This document shows, piece after piece, positions 16,271 to 24,588 of a stretch of 38,618 nucleotides of DNA. Made by a program: the position numbers and the translations under genes. Where the stretch lies: positions 1 to 38,618 of the forward strand of contig JAFZEX010000001.1 of the NCBI GenBank assembly GCA_017560425.1, in the 5' to 3' direction. Source of the DNA: Alistipes sp. (GTDB lineage: Bacteria; Bacteroidota; Bacteroidia; Bacteroidales; Rikenellaceae). Each line of letters starts with the position of its first letter. The first letter of the stretch is position 1. The notes beneath the pieces were generated by a model, which did not search any database, was not told where the DNA came from, and saw nothing but the letters and a program-made list of their open reading frames with translations.

Positions 16271-16900
16271 TTAATCTTTCTTAGTGTATACAACCTTCTT
16301 GGTCTCGAAAAACTCGTCGTCGAACATCGTGCGAATGTCGTACAAGTCCCACTTGCGACGTGTTGCTGCAAGCTCCTCGGCAAGCTCGCCACCCTTGAGG
16401 TAGAGAATGCCATTAGGGAGTGTTCCTCGCTGACCCTTGCGAAGAATGCCCCATGCCCACGGCATAAATCTTGCCATCTCCGTAACGGCACGTGACACAA
16501 CATAGTCGGCCTTGATGCCAAGCTGCTCGGCACGTGAGTTTACGGCTTGCAGGTTATTGATTTGGGCACCCGCTTTGATGCCCTCAACAACACGTATCTT
16601 CTTGGCGATAGAGTCTACGCCAATGAACTCAACCTCGGGAAACATAATTGCCAGAGGCACAGAGGGAAAGCCTCCGCCACAGCCGATGTCTACGACTGTT
16701 GCGCCCGCCTCAAATTCGCACACCTTGGCAATTGCCAACGAGTGCAAAATATGGCGAGTGTAGAGGTGCTCCATATCCTTGCGTGAAACGACGTTTATGC
16801 GAGCGTTCCACTCCTCGTAGAGTGCTCCCAAAGCCTCGAACTGCTCCCTCTGTCGAGGTGTCAGCTCAGGAAAATATCGTGTTATAATCTCACTATTCAT
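16271..16900 (-). CDS. rsmG: 16S rRNA (guanine-527-N7)-methyltransferase
   Basis: RsmG (GidB) methylates G527 of 16S rRNA with S-adenosylmethionine. The 209 residues contain the SAM motif VVDIGCGGGFPSVPLAIMFPE near 70-90, VDSIAKKIRVVEG and SRAVTEMARFMPWA. A much longer upstream ORF exists, but it lies in the sigma-factor gene, so the start is MNSEIITRYFPEL, five bases after that gene ends. The distance from mnmG, its common partner elsewhere, cannot be judged here. Confidence 0.95.
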   Translation of the reverse strand: MNSEIITRYFPELTPRQREQFEALGALYEEWNARINVVSRKDMEHLYTRHILHSLAIAKVCEFEAGATVVDIGCGGGFPSVPLAIMFPEVEFIGVDSIAKKIRVVEGIKAGAQINNLQAVNSRAEQLGIKADYVVSRAVTEMARFMPWAWGILRKGQRGTLPNGILYLKGGELAEELAATRRKWDLYDIRTMFDDEFFETKKVVYTKKD

Positions 16901-16905
16901 CTTCT

Positions 16906-17463
16906 CTACTCTTTGTCTAAAATTATCTTGCAGACAGCCGCCTTGGCACGACGTATCTGTGTCTTTATGGTGTTGAGCGGGCGGCCCAACTTCTCGGCAA
17001 TCTCCTCGTAGGTGTACTCGTCCAAGAAGCGCATCTCTATAATCTGTCGATAGTCCTCGGGGATCTCGTTGAGCGATGCCTCGAAGTGTGCAGTGCGCTG
17101 GTTTATTATCACGCTCTCCTCGGGCGATGGTGTTGTTGCCATGGGGGCTATAAACTTCTCGTCGATCGACACGTCGTCGGCACGGCGGCGTAGATGGTCT
17201 ACGAGGGTGTTGCGAGCGATGGTATATACCCACTGTCCGAAGGTGTAGCTGTCGGAGTAGTCGCCAAGGTGTAGGTATACCTTGATGAAGGTCTCTTGAA
17301 GCAGATCGTTTGCCAAGTCCTTGTTGTCGAGACGCTGCTCGAAGAGGTGGAGTATCGCCTCGTTGTAGCGCATGAAGAGGTGCTCGAAGGCACGGTCGTC
17401 GCCCTCGGCAGCAAGCCTAATGAGTTGGCTATCAGTTGCTACAATATACCTCTCTAAATCCAT
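16906..17463 (-). CDS. ECF-type RNA polymerase sigma factor
   Basis: This 185-residue protein is an extracytoplasmic-function sigma factor. Region 2 (about 20-90) includes DLANDLLQETFIKVYLHL and TFGQWVYTIARNTLVDHLRR. Region 4 (about 130-180) has YRQIIEMRFLDEYTYEEIAEKL and a helix-turn-helix ending RRAKAAV. It starts inside the last codons of the upstream glycosyltransferase (ten-base overlap), so it is translationally linked. No anti-sigma gene is next to it, which is unusual for signal-responsive ECF factors, and no SusC/SusD pair is near. What controls it, and its target promoters, are unknown. Confidence 0.92.
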   Translation of the reverse strand: MDLERYIVATDSQLIRLAAEGDDRAFEHLFMRYNEAILHLFEQRLDNKDLANDLLQETFIKVYLHLGDYSDSYTFGQWVYTIARNTLVDHLRRRADDVSIDEKFIAPMATTPSPEESVIINQRTAHFEASLNEIPEDYRQIIEMRFLDEYTYEEIAEKLGRPLNTIKTQIRRAKAAVCKIILDKE

Positions 17464-18611
17464 GCCTTAGGGCTGTTGTTGCTCTGCTTAAGACCGATGA
17501 TAAAGTCGATAACGGGACCTGTAAGGTCGTAAATCCAATACTTGAGTAGGATGTTTGTCTCGCCAAACTTGTCTGCCGATCGGCGTGTCGAGAGCAAGAC
17601 AAAGATGTAGCGAGCAATAGCTGCTGCGAGGGCTGCCATCTTTAGCTCGAAAGGTAGGAGAATCATGATGGCGAGTGTCACCACGAAGAAGAGCATGCGG
17701 CTGCCAGCCTCCCAGCGTGCAAAGGTGCCGATGAACGAGGGGTAGTAGGGCGTTGTTGAGCGGTTGTAGCGCACAACATCGAGCCACTCGCCCCATGTCG
17801 ATGGGCGATCCTCATATACCAACGACTTTGGCGAGAGCATCACGGCGCTGCGCTTGCGTGAGGTGATCGACTGAATGTATAGGTCGTTCTCGCCGATGTC
17901 CATGTTTAGGTGGTTGAAGCCTCGTGTTGCCTCGTAGAGCTCGCGTGTGAAGCCGAAGTTGCTACGTGGGGCAACATATATCTTGTCGTTTACCGACATT
18001 GCTGTGTGGTTGCGGCTATAGTGGAACTCTGCCATGCGCATAAGGTAGGTCGAGAGGTTGTCCACCTCGAAGCGTGGTGCTACGGCACCCGCCACGATTG
18101 TGCCACGCTCAAAGGCATACGACATGTACTCTACCCACTCGTCGGTAGCGGGAATAGCGCCAGGGGTGATGAAGAGCAGGTTGTCGTACTGCGCCGACTT
18201 AATGCCGACGTTGTATGCCTGCTTTGTGGTGATGTAGATGCGGCCATTGCCACTCATCTTCGTGAGCTTCATGTTCGAACGCTGATCACGTATGCGCTGA
18301 AGCTCGGCATAATAATCTACATCACGGCCGATGTATACCACCACAACCTCGTAGACGTTATAGCTCTGCGAGAGTAGTTTGTGGAGCTGCTGGCCCAAGA
18401 AATATTCGTCTTCGCCACGCACGGCAACAATCACCGAAACGTAGGGGTTTTCGCAGAACTTGTCGTTGCGGTGCATGAGGCGGAAGCGATGAATGCGACG
18501 ATAGCTTACTACATAGTAGTAAAACTGCACAAAAAATAGGATTACAAGCAATGTCATGAGCAATACGCCCTGCCATGTGTAGTACTCGAATATGTTGCCA
18601 AAAAACTGCAT
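17454..18611 (-). CDS. membrane-anchored family 2 glycosyltransferase
   Basis: The 385-residue protein has one N-terminal membrane helix (about 14-35). A GT2 catalytic domain then runs from about 57 (YVSVIVAVRGEDEYFLGQQL), through VVVVYIGRDVDYYAEL and FITPGA in place of a classic DxD, to RRMxxx-like segments around STRRSADKF. Two or three hydrophobic segments lie near residues 300-345. It should transfer a sugar at the inner face of the cytoplasmic membrane, in a surface polysaccharide or glycolipid pathway. It heads the eight-gene minus operon and has its own promoter. The metal motif is unorthodox (DNLLFITPGA), so activity is inferred from the fold. Confidence 0.82.
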   Translation of the reverse strand: MQFFGNIFEYYTWQGVLLMTLLVILFFVQFYYYVVSYRRIHRFRLMHRNDKFCENPYVSVIVAVRGEDEYFLGQQLHKLLSQSYNVYEVVVVYIGRDVDYYAELQRIRDQRSNMKLTKMSGNGRIYITTKQAYNVGIKSAQYDNLLFITPGAIPATDEWVEYMSYAFERGTIVAGAVAPRFEVDNLSTYLMRMAEFHYSRNHTAMSVNDKIYVAPRSNFGFTRELYEATRGFNHLNMDIGENDLYIQSITSRKRSAVMLSPKSLVYEDRPSTWGEWLDVVRYNRSTTPYYPSFIGTFARWEAGSRMLFFVVTLAIMILLPFELKMAALAAAIARYIFVLLSTRRSADKFGETNILLKYWIYDLTGPVIDFIIGLKQSNNSPKAWI

Positions 18612-18637
18612 ATGTTCATTTGTTTAGATATAACGTG

Positions 18638-18669
18638 CAAATGTAACTAAAAAAAAGCAAATACCCAAA
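18638..18669 (-). promoter_or_regulatory. promoter of the glycosyltransferase-sigma-rsmG operon
   Basis: On the minus strand TTTG (18666-18669), 20 bases, TACATTTG (18638-18645), ending 26 bases before the start. Confidence 0.7.
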
Positions 18670-18748
18670 TCATTGCCTCAAACATTTTCATCTTTTTGAC
18701 ATGTTGTTGCATAGTGTGATAAAAATCGTGCGGAAGGGTGATTTTGGT

Positions 18749-18779
18749 TTTGTAAATTGTGGAATTTTGCGTATCTTTG
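18749..18779 (+). promoter_or_regulatory. promoter of tgt
   Basis: TTTG at 18749-18752, 19 bases, TATCTTTG at 18772-18779, ending 18 bases before the start codon at 18798. Exact consensus. Confidence 0.85.
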
Positions 18780-18797
18780 TGCGTTATATATACATGT

Positions 18798-19928
18798 ATG
18801 GAGTTTACTTTACAATATACCGCATCAGATAGCAAGGCTCGTGCTGGTCTTATTCAGACCGATCACGGTCCTATCGAGACCCCTATATTCATGCCTGTGG
18901 GCACTGCCGCAGCCATGAAGGGAATATTTCATCGTGACATCGAGCACGAGGCTAAGGCACAGATTATCTTGGCTAACACCTACCACCTATACCTCCGTCC
19001 AGGTATGGAGATTATAGAGAAGGCGGGTGGTGTGCACAAGTTCTCGTCGTGGAACAAACCAATGCTTACGGATAGTGGTGGTTTTCAGGTCTTTTCGTTG
19101 GCAGCATGCCGCAAGCTAAAGGAGGACGGCTGTCACTTCCAGTCGCATATCGACGGCTCACGCCACATCTTCACGCCCGAGAGCGTCATCGACACCGAGC
19201 GAACTATCGGTGCCGACATCATGATGGCATTCGACGAGTGCCCTCCTGGCGATGCACCGCACGACTATGCCGAGAAGTCGTTGGCGCTAACTGAGCGCTG
19301 GCTCGACCGCTGCTTCAATCGCTACCACCAGACAGCGCCTAAGTGGGGTCACTACCAATCGCTATTCCCCATTGTGCAGGGCTGTGGCTATGCCGACCTA
19401 CGTGAGCGTGCAGCACGTAACGTGTTGCAGTACAACGCCGATGGCTATGCCATTGGTGGCTTGGCAGTAGGCGAGCCCACCGACGTGATGTACTCTATGA
19501 TTGAGGTGTGTAACGAGGTGTTACCGACGGATAAGCCACGCTACCTAATGGGTGTAGGTACCCCTGTAAACATTCTCGAGGCAATTGACCGTGGTGTCGA
19601 TATGTTCGACTGTGTGATGCCAACACGTAATGGCCGCAATGGTCAGCTATTTACCTCGGAGGGTGTGATTAACATTCGCAATAAGAAGTGGGAGGACGAC
19701 TTCTCTCCAATCGACCCTAATGGCGTAACATTCGTAGACAAAGTCTACACCAAGGCATATTTGCACCATCTTGTGGTGTGCAAGGAGATGCTTGCAGCGC
19801 AGATTGCATCGTTGCACAACACGGCATTCTACCTATGGCTGGTGGGTGAGGCACGCCGCCACATCATCGCTGGCGACTTCAAGGCTTGGAAGGAGCAGAT
19901 GGTAGTAAAGCTTGCACGCCGACTATAA
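18798..19928 (+). CDS. tgt: queuine/preQ1 tRNA-ribosyltransferase
   Basis: TGT exchanges guanine-34 for a queuine precursor in tRNAs with GUN anticodons. The 376 residues begin MEFTLQYTASD; an earlier ATG at 18759 lies inside the promoter, so I use 18798. The catalytic segments FMPVGTAAAMKG, MLTDSGGFQVFSLA and VGTPVNILEAIDRGVDMFDC, then MPTRNGRNG, are present. The usual zinc site Cys-X-Cys-X2-Cys before the conserved Tyr-Leu-x-His is missing: the segment reads SPIDPNGVTFVDKVYTKAY, with no cysteine, while AYLHHL remains. This was checked against the bases. The loss matches my memory of Bacteroidota relatives. It begins a plus-strand run with an LPS permease and mqnE. Confidence 0.93.
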   Translation: MEFTLQYTASDSKARAGLIQTDHGPIETPIFMPVGTAAAMKGIFHRDIEHEAKAQIILANTYHLYLRPGMEIIEKAGGVHKFSSWNKPMLTDSGGFQVFSLAACRKLKEDGCHFQSHIDGSRHIFTPESVIDTERTIGADIMMAFDECPPGDAPHDYAEKSLALTERWLDRCFNRYHQTAPKWGHYQSLFPIVQGCGYADLRERAARNVLQYNADGYAIGGLAVGEPTDVMYSMIEVCNEVLPTDKPRYLMGVGTPVNILEAIDRGVDMFDCVMPTRNGRNGQLFTSEGVINIRNKKWEDDFSPIDPNGVTFVDKVYTKAYLHHLVVCKEMLAAQIASLHNTAFYLWLVGEARRHIIAGDFKAWKEQMVVKLARRL

Positions 19929-19944
19929 CACTTAAGAGAGGAAT

Positions 19945-21060
19945 ATGAGATTAAATATACTGCCCTCAATACCTGGCTATCGCACGCTCGATAGGTATAT
20001 CCTCGGAAAGTTTCTGAGGACATACGTATTTGGCTTGTTGATGATTATCATCATCGTGGTGGTCTTCGACTATGTGGAGAAGGTCGATGACTTCACGGAG
20101 TTGCATGCTCCGTGGAGCGCCGTTGTCAATGACTACTACCTCAATTTTATCCCATACTTCATCAATCAGTTCTCCTCGCTCTTTACCTTTATTGCGGTAA
20201 TCTTCTTTACTTCGAAGCTTGCTCAGCAGACCGAGATTGTGGCGATATTGTCGGGTGGCGTTAGCTTCCGCCGACTTATGTGGCCATACTTCATGGGTGC
20301 CTTCATCATCACGGCGCTAAACATGGCACTTAGCCTCTGGGTTATTCCTCAGGCGCAGGGCGACATCATTCAGTTTGAGAGCCAATATATCAAGAGCAGC
20401 CAGCGTGTGCTCTACGACGAGAATGCCTACCGCCAAATCGACGAGGGCACGTTTGCCTATGTGCGTGGCTACTCGCCACGTGCCGAGACCGTATCGTTCT
20501 TCGCCTTGGAGAAGTATGACGGTTCGGAGCTTGTGGCAAAGCTCGAGGCGTCGAGTGCTCAGTTCGACGAGGAGATGGGTCGCTGGACAGCACCTAAGTA
20601 TATCACCTATAAGCGTAATGCCGACAAGACCTACGACTTCGAGCTGCACCGCAACCTCGACACGCTCATCAATCTCGATGCACGAGAGCTGGGCGAGACA
20701 AAGTCGTTGGTTAAGACTATGACAATCAACGAGCTTAGCGACTATATCGAGCAGCAGCGCAAGAAGAGCTCTGACGACGTGTTTATCATCGAGGTGGAGC
20801 GCCATGCACGCTACTCCTACCCAATATCTACGTTTATCCTAACGCTTATTGGCGTGTCGCTCTCGTCACGTAAGCTACGAGGCGGTATGGGTGTGCATAT
20901 TGGTGTGGGTATCACCTTGTGCTTCAGCTACATCATGCTTGGCCGTATCTTCGAGCAGGTGGCAGCAAGCGGCTCTATGATACCTTGGTTGGGTGTGTGG
21001 CTGCCCAACATAATATTTGCACTCATAGCCATATACGTTTATATCAAAGCCCCTAAATAG
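19945..21060 (+). CDS. LptF/LptG-family lipopolysaccharide export permease
   Basis: This 371-residue inner-membrane protein belongs to the YjgP/YjgQ family, which with LptB and LptC moves LPS across the envelope. An N-terminal LDRYILGKFLRTYVFGLLMII helix starts it. Three hydrophobic helices come before residue 130 and three after about 300. The periplasmic beta-rich part lies between, around residues 140-290. The overall plan is normal. It starts 16 bases after tgt and ends two bases before mqnE, so coexpression is likely. LptF and LptG are not separable by sequence alone here. Confidence 0.88.
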   Translation: MRLNILPSIPGYRTLDRYILGKFLRTYVFGLLMIIIIVVVFDYVEKVDDFTELHAPWSAVVNDYYLNFIPYFINQFSSLFTFIAVIFFTSKLAQQTEIVAILSGGVSFRRLMWPYFMGAFIITALNMALSLWVIPQAQGDIIQFESQYIKSSQRVLYDENAYRQIDEGTFAYVRGYSPRAETVSFFALEKYDGSELVAKLEASSAQFDEEMGRWTAPKYITYKRNADKTYDFELHRNLDTLINLDARELGETKSLVKTMTINELSDYIEQQRKKSSDDVFIIEVERHARYSYPISTFILTLIGVSLSSRKLRGGMGVHIGVGITLCFSYIMLGRIFEQVAASGSMIPWLGVWLPNIIFALIAIYVYIKAPK

Positions 21061-21062
21061 CG

Positions 21063-22145
21063 ATGCAAAACATCTCACACATAGTCGATTACGTACGTCG
21101 TGGCGAGCGCCTCACGACAGAGGATGCTGTAATTTTGTGGCAGAATGCTCCGTTGTGGTTGCTTGGCGAGCTTGCTGTGAGCCGCAAGCGTGCAGCGAGT
21201 GGCGAGCTGGTCTACTACAATCGCAACATACACATCGAGCCCTCGAACATCTGCATCTTTAACTGCGAGTTCTGCTCGTTCCGCCGCCGCTTAGGTGACG
21301 ATGATGCATGGAGTCTCACGCTCGACGAGGTTGAGGAGCGTGCACGCAAGATGCAGGGAACACCAATTACGGAGGTACACATCGTTGGTGGTGTGCACCC
21401 CGACCACACGTTGGAGAGCTACTGCGAGATGATACGTCGTGTGAAGCGAGCGCTGCCAAATGTGGCTATCAAGGCATATACAGCAGTCGAGATATTGTAT
21501 ATGATTCGCAACGCAGGTCTTGAACTTGAGGAGGGCATGAAACGCCTTATCGAGGCGGGCATGGAGAGCATTCCTGGTGGCGGTGCCGAGATATTTGACG
21601 AGGAGCTGCGAGCAAAGCTATGCCCCGAGAAGTGCTCGTCGAAGGAGTGGCTCGAGGTGCATGCCATGGCACACAAGCTCGGCATCTCGACAAACTGCAC
21701 AATGCTCTATGGCCATGTCGAGAGCATAGAGCAGAGAGTGGATCACCTCGACCGCCTACGCAAGCTGCAAGACGAGGCTCCCGGTTTTAATGCCTTTATT
21801 CCGCTGAAGTATCGCAGCCGCAACAACCGAATGTCGGAGATTGGCGAGTGCTCGGTTCAGGATGATATGCGAACTATTGCCATGAGCCGCATCTTCCTCG
21901 ACAACATACCTCACATCAAGGCATATTGGGTGGCATACGGCAAGAGCGTTACCGAGATGGCGCTGGCATTTGGTGCTGACGACATCGACGGCACAATCGA
22001 CGACTCGACAAAGATATACTCGATGGCAGGTGCCGACTCTCGACCATCGATGAGTGTTGAGGAGCTCGAGGCGTTGGTTCACGACGCTGGCTTCGTTGCC
22101 GTAGAGCGTGATACACACTACAACGAGATTAGTCGTAATGAATAG
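21063..22145 (+). CDS. mqnE: aminofutalosine synthase (radical SAM)
   Basis: MqnE joins an enolpyruvyl-benzoate substrate to adenosine from SAM in the futalosine pathway of menaquinone synthesis. The 360 residues contain the radical-SAM triad CIFNCEFCSF near 64-73 within HIEPSNICIF. They also contain HIVGGVHPDHTLE, SIPGGGAEIFDEE, STNCTMLYGHVES, FIPLKYRSRNN, IKAYWVAYGKS and DIDGTIDDSTKIYSMAG, which together favour MqnE over MqnC. It implies that menaquinone in this organism follows the futalosine route. Other pathway genes are not in the window. It is two bases behind the LptF/G gene. Confidence 0.92.
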   Translation: MQNISHIVDYVRRGERLTTEDAVILWQNAPLWLLGELAVSRKRAASGELVYYNRNIHIEPSNICIFNCEFCSFRRRLGDDDAWSLTLDEVEERARKMQGTPITEVHIVGGVHPDHTLESYCEMIRRVKRALPNVAIKAYTAVEILYMIRNAGLELEEGMKRLIEAGMESIPGGGAEIFDEELRAKLCPEKCSSKEWLEVHAMAHKLGISTNCTMLYGHVESIEQRVDHLDRLRKLQDEAPGFNAFIPLKYRSRNNRMSEIGECSVQDDMRTIAMSRIFLDNIPHIKAYWVAYGKSVTEMALAFGADDIDGTIDDSTKIYSMAGADSRPSMSVEELEALVHDAGFVAVERDTHYNEISRNE

Positions 22146-22193
22146 TGTTAATGGTTTGAAACATAGGAAATTAATAAAATAAACAATAAAGAA

Positions 22194-23381
22194 ATGAAGA
22201 AAAAAAACAAGAAGATGGGCAACACGGAGTCGGTGACTTCTCAGCCTATTGTTGAGGGAAGCATTGGTGGCAATGAGGCAGCACAGGGTGGCTTCAAGGC
22301 TACTTATCAGCGCTTCAAGGTAACGTTTAACATTCTGTTTATCTGCCTTTTCTGCCTCTTTACTGCCTTCTCGGTATACTTCGGCTTGATGTGGGGTACA
22401 CGCCATGGCAGAGCTATTGTTGTGCCTAACTTTATCGAGATGTCGCTCGAGGATGCTCGTAAGCTCGCTGACGAGCTCGACCTTGAGATTGTTGTTCGTG
22501 ACTCGTTGCATGAGGATAACCTCCCTGGTGGCTTGGTTATCGACCAGATGCCAGCACCTTCGAATGTGCGTGAGGTGACTGTTAAGCCTGATCGTAAAAT
22601 CTACTTGTTGGTGAATGCCTATGCACGCACTCAGGTTCGTGTGCCATATGTTGGTCACGTGTCGGTGAAGCAGGCTATCAACCAGCTTGAGCGTGAGGGC
22701 TTCCAGATCGAGGAGCTTATCTATCGCCCACACCACCACTCCGAGCTTGTGCTCGACCAGTCGGTAAATGGCATTACAATCACACGTACGTCGAATGTTA
22801 CTATGCCTCACGGCTCGGGCGTTACGCTCACTGTGGGCTATCGTGAGGGTAAGCAGCTTACCTCAGTGCCTCGCCTTATGGGTATGCACCTACACCAGGC
22901 TAAGACAGCCTTGTGGCAGAATGGCTTGAACCTAAACAAGGTGGTCTACGACGAGTCGGTTAAGGATCTTAAGAGCCGCCGCTTGGCACGTGTATATATG
23001 CAGACACAGCCTGCTAAGAAGGGTGTTGTGCGTGGTACTAAGGTGTCGTTGTATTTGACATGCGACGAGACGCTTGTGGACTCACTATCAAAGATTAGCG
23101 ATAAGAATCAGAAGTATCTTGACGAGCAGCGCAAGCTCATGGAGAAGGAGGCTCAGGAGGAGGCTCGTCTCAAGGAGGAGGCAGAGGCTAAGCGTCGTGA
23201 GGAGGAGGAGCGTCGTAATGCCGAAGCAGCAGCAGCCCTCGAGGGCAAGGAGACCTTCGATGGTGCAGTTCAGGTATATGGTGGCGAGGCTGAGGCTAAG
23301 GCCGCGGCTGCCGCTATCGCAGCCGAGAAGGAGGCAAGCAAGGCCGAGCAGGGTGCTGACAGCGATATTATTGACGAGTAA
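22194..23381 (+). CDS. PASTA-domain membrane protein with coiled-coil tail
   Basis: The 395-residue protein has a cytoplasmic N-terminus, one transmembrane helix (about 47-67), then three PASTA-like units starting at VPNFIEMSLEDARKLADEL (about 76), VPYVGHVSVKQAINQLE (about 150) and VPRLMGMHLHQAKTALW (about 222). The tail (about 300-360) is a charged Glu/Arg/Ala coiled coil. PASTA domains bind peptidoglycan or beta-lactams. No kinase or transpeptidase domain is attached here, so it is a stand-alone PASTA protein as common in Bacteroidota next to rluD. A role in sensing or tethering cell wall is inference. Confidence 0.9.
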   Translation: MKKKNKKMGNTESVTSQPIVEGSIGGNEAAQGGFKATYQRFKVTFNILFICLFCLFTAFSVYFGLMWGTRHGRAIVVPNFIEMSLEDARKLADELDLEIVVRDSLHEDNLPGGLVIDQMPAPSNVREVTVKPDRKIYLLVNAYARTQVRVPYVGHVSVKQAINQLEREGFQIEELIYRPHHHSELVLDQSVNGITITRTSNVTMPHGSGVTLTVGYREGKQLTSVPRLMGMHLHQAKTALWQNGLNLNKVVYDESVKDLKSRRLARVYMQTQPAKKGVVRGTKVSLYLTCDETLVDSLSKISDKNQKYLDEQRKLMEKEAQEEARLKEEAEAKRREEEERRNAEAAAALEGKETFDGAVQVYGGEAEAKAAAAAIAAEKEASKAEQGADSDIIDE

Positions 23382-23395
23382 TCGGATAGGTGTTG

Positions 23396-24499
23396 ATGAA
23401 CGATTTTAGCGAAAAGGCTCTGCGTGACGAGGTCTTAGACGACGAGCTCGACATTGTTGCTTCCGACTCGGTGGAGGAGGGCGACGAGATGTATGAGCAC
23501 TTTGCTGTAACGGTGGATAAGGGTCAGTCGATGATGCGTCTCGACAAGTACCTAACAATACGCCTCGAGAACACCTCACGCAACCGTATTCAGACGGCTG
23601 CCGATGGTGGCAACATCCTCGTTAATGGCAAGCCTCAGAAGTCGAGCTACAAGATTAAGCCCCTCGACCAGATATCTATCGTGATGCCATATCCCCGCCG
23701 CAAGGAGGAGATTGTGCCCGAGAATATACCTTTGGACATTGTCTACGAGGACGACGACATCATTGTGGTGAATAAGGCTGCAGGCATGGTTGTGCACCCT
23801 GGCGTGGGCAACCATAGCGGCACGCTGGTGCATGCCCTATCTTACCACTTGCAGAACTTGCCTATGTTCTCCGAGGGTAACGCTCGTGCGGGCCTTGTGC
23901 ACCGTATCGACAAGGATACCTCGGGATTGTTGGTTGTGGCAAAGAACGAGAGGGCACATGCGCAGCTCGCCAAGCAATTTTTTGACCATACCATCTATCG
24001 TCGCTATGTTGCCCTTGTGTGGGGTAACATTGCCGAGGACGAGGGTACTATCATCGGAAACATTGGCCGTAGCCCCAAGGAGCGCTTGCAGATGTATGTC
24101 TTTGCCGATGGCTCCGACGGTAAGCACGCCGTGACACACTTCAAGGTGTTGCGCCGCTATGGCTACGTTACGTTGGTGGAGTGCCGTCTTGAGACCGGCC
24201 GTACGCACCAGATACGTGTTCACATGTCGTGGCAGGGTCACCCCTTGTTCAACGACGAGCGCTATGGTGGCGACCGCATCCTGAAGGGTACTACATTCCA
24301 GAAATATAAGCAGTTTATCGAGAACTGCTTCAAGCTTATCCCACGTCAGTCGTTGCATGCCCGTGCCTTGGGCTTCGACCACCCGACAACGGGTAAGTAT
24401 ATTCAGTTCGAGTCGGAGCTCCCCGACGACTTCAAGGCAGTGTTGCAGAAGTGGGAGGGATATACCGATTCTGTGGGCTTGGACCTTGATGAAATTTAA
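23396..24499 (+). CDS. rluD: large-subunit rRNA pseudouridine synthase (RluD family)
   Basis: RluD makes pseudouridines in 23S rRNA helix 69. A 40-residue acidic N-terminal extension precedes an S4 domain (about 44-105, MRLDKYLTIRLENTSRNRIQ). The catalytic domain carries GLVHRIDKDTSGLLVVAK with the catalytic Asp, and ECRLETGRTHQIRVHMSWQG. An in-frame GTG six bases upstream also opens the frame, but I prefer the ATG at 23396. It lies 14 bases after the PASTA gene. The subfamily (RluD rather than RluC) rests on overall form and neighbour. Confidence 0.88.
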   Translation: MNDFSEKALRDEVLDDELDIVASDSVEEGDEMYEHFAVTVDKGQSMMRLDKYLTIRLENTSRNRIQTAADGGNILVNGKPQKSSYKIKPLDQISIVMPYPRRKEEIVPENIPLDIVYEDDDIIVVNKAAGMVVHPGVGNHSGTLVHALSYHLQNLPMFSEGNARAGLVHRIDKDTSGLLVVAKNERAHAQLAKQFFDHTIYRRYVALVWGNIAEDEGTIIGNIGRSPKERLQMYVFADGSDGKHAVTHFKVLRRYGYVTLVECRLETGRTHQIRVHMSWQGHPLFNDERYGGDRILKGTTFQKYKQFIENCFKLIPRQSLHARALGFDHPTTGKYIQFESELPDDFKAVLQKWEGYTDSVGLDLDEI

Positions 24500-24510
24500 A
24501 TTTAATTAGG

Positions 24511-24561
24511 AATGAGTAATTAGTAATGAGTAACATTTTGTGTTGCTACTAATTACTCATT
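24511..24561. repeat. AT-rich inverted repeat before ygiQ
   Basis: AATGAGTAATTAGTA (24511-24525) pairs with TACTAATTACTCATT (24547-24561). The same core ATGAGTAATTAGTA recurs in the hairpin at 26395-26436 on the other side of ygiQ. It may act as a terminator or be a dispersed repeat. No other signal is visible in 24500-24588. Confidence 0.8.
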
Positions 24562-24588
24562 TCTCACTACTCATTAAACATAAGTGCT

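Noticed and set aside
16901-17233. N-terminal extension of rsmG
   Set aside because: It runs inside the sigma-factor gene and has no family similarity. The family-length protein starts at 16900.
21756-22811. 351-codon minus-strand ORF
   Set aside because: It is antisense to mqnE and the PASTA gene, and its residue composition is typical of a reverse-strand shadow.
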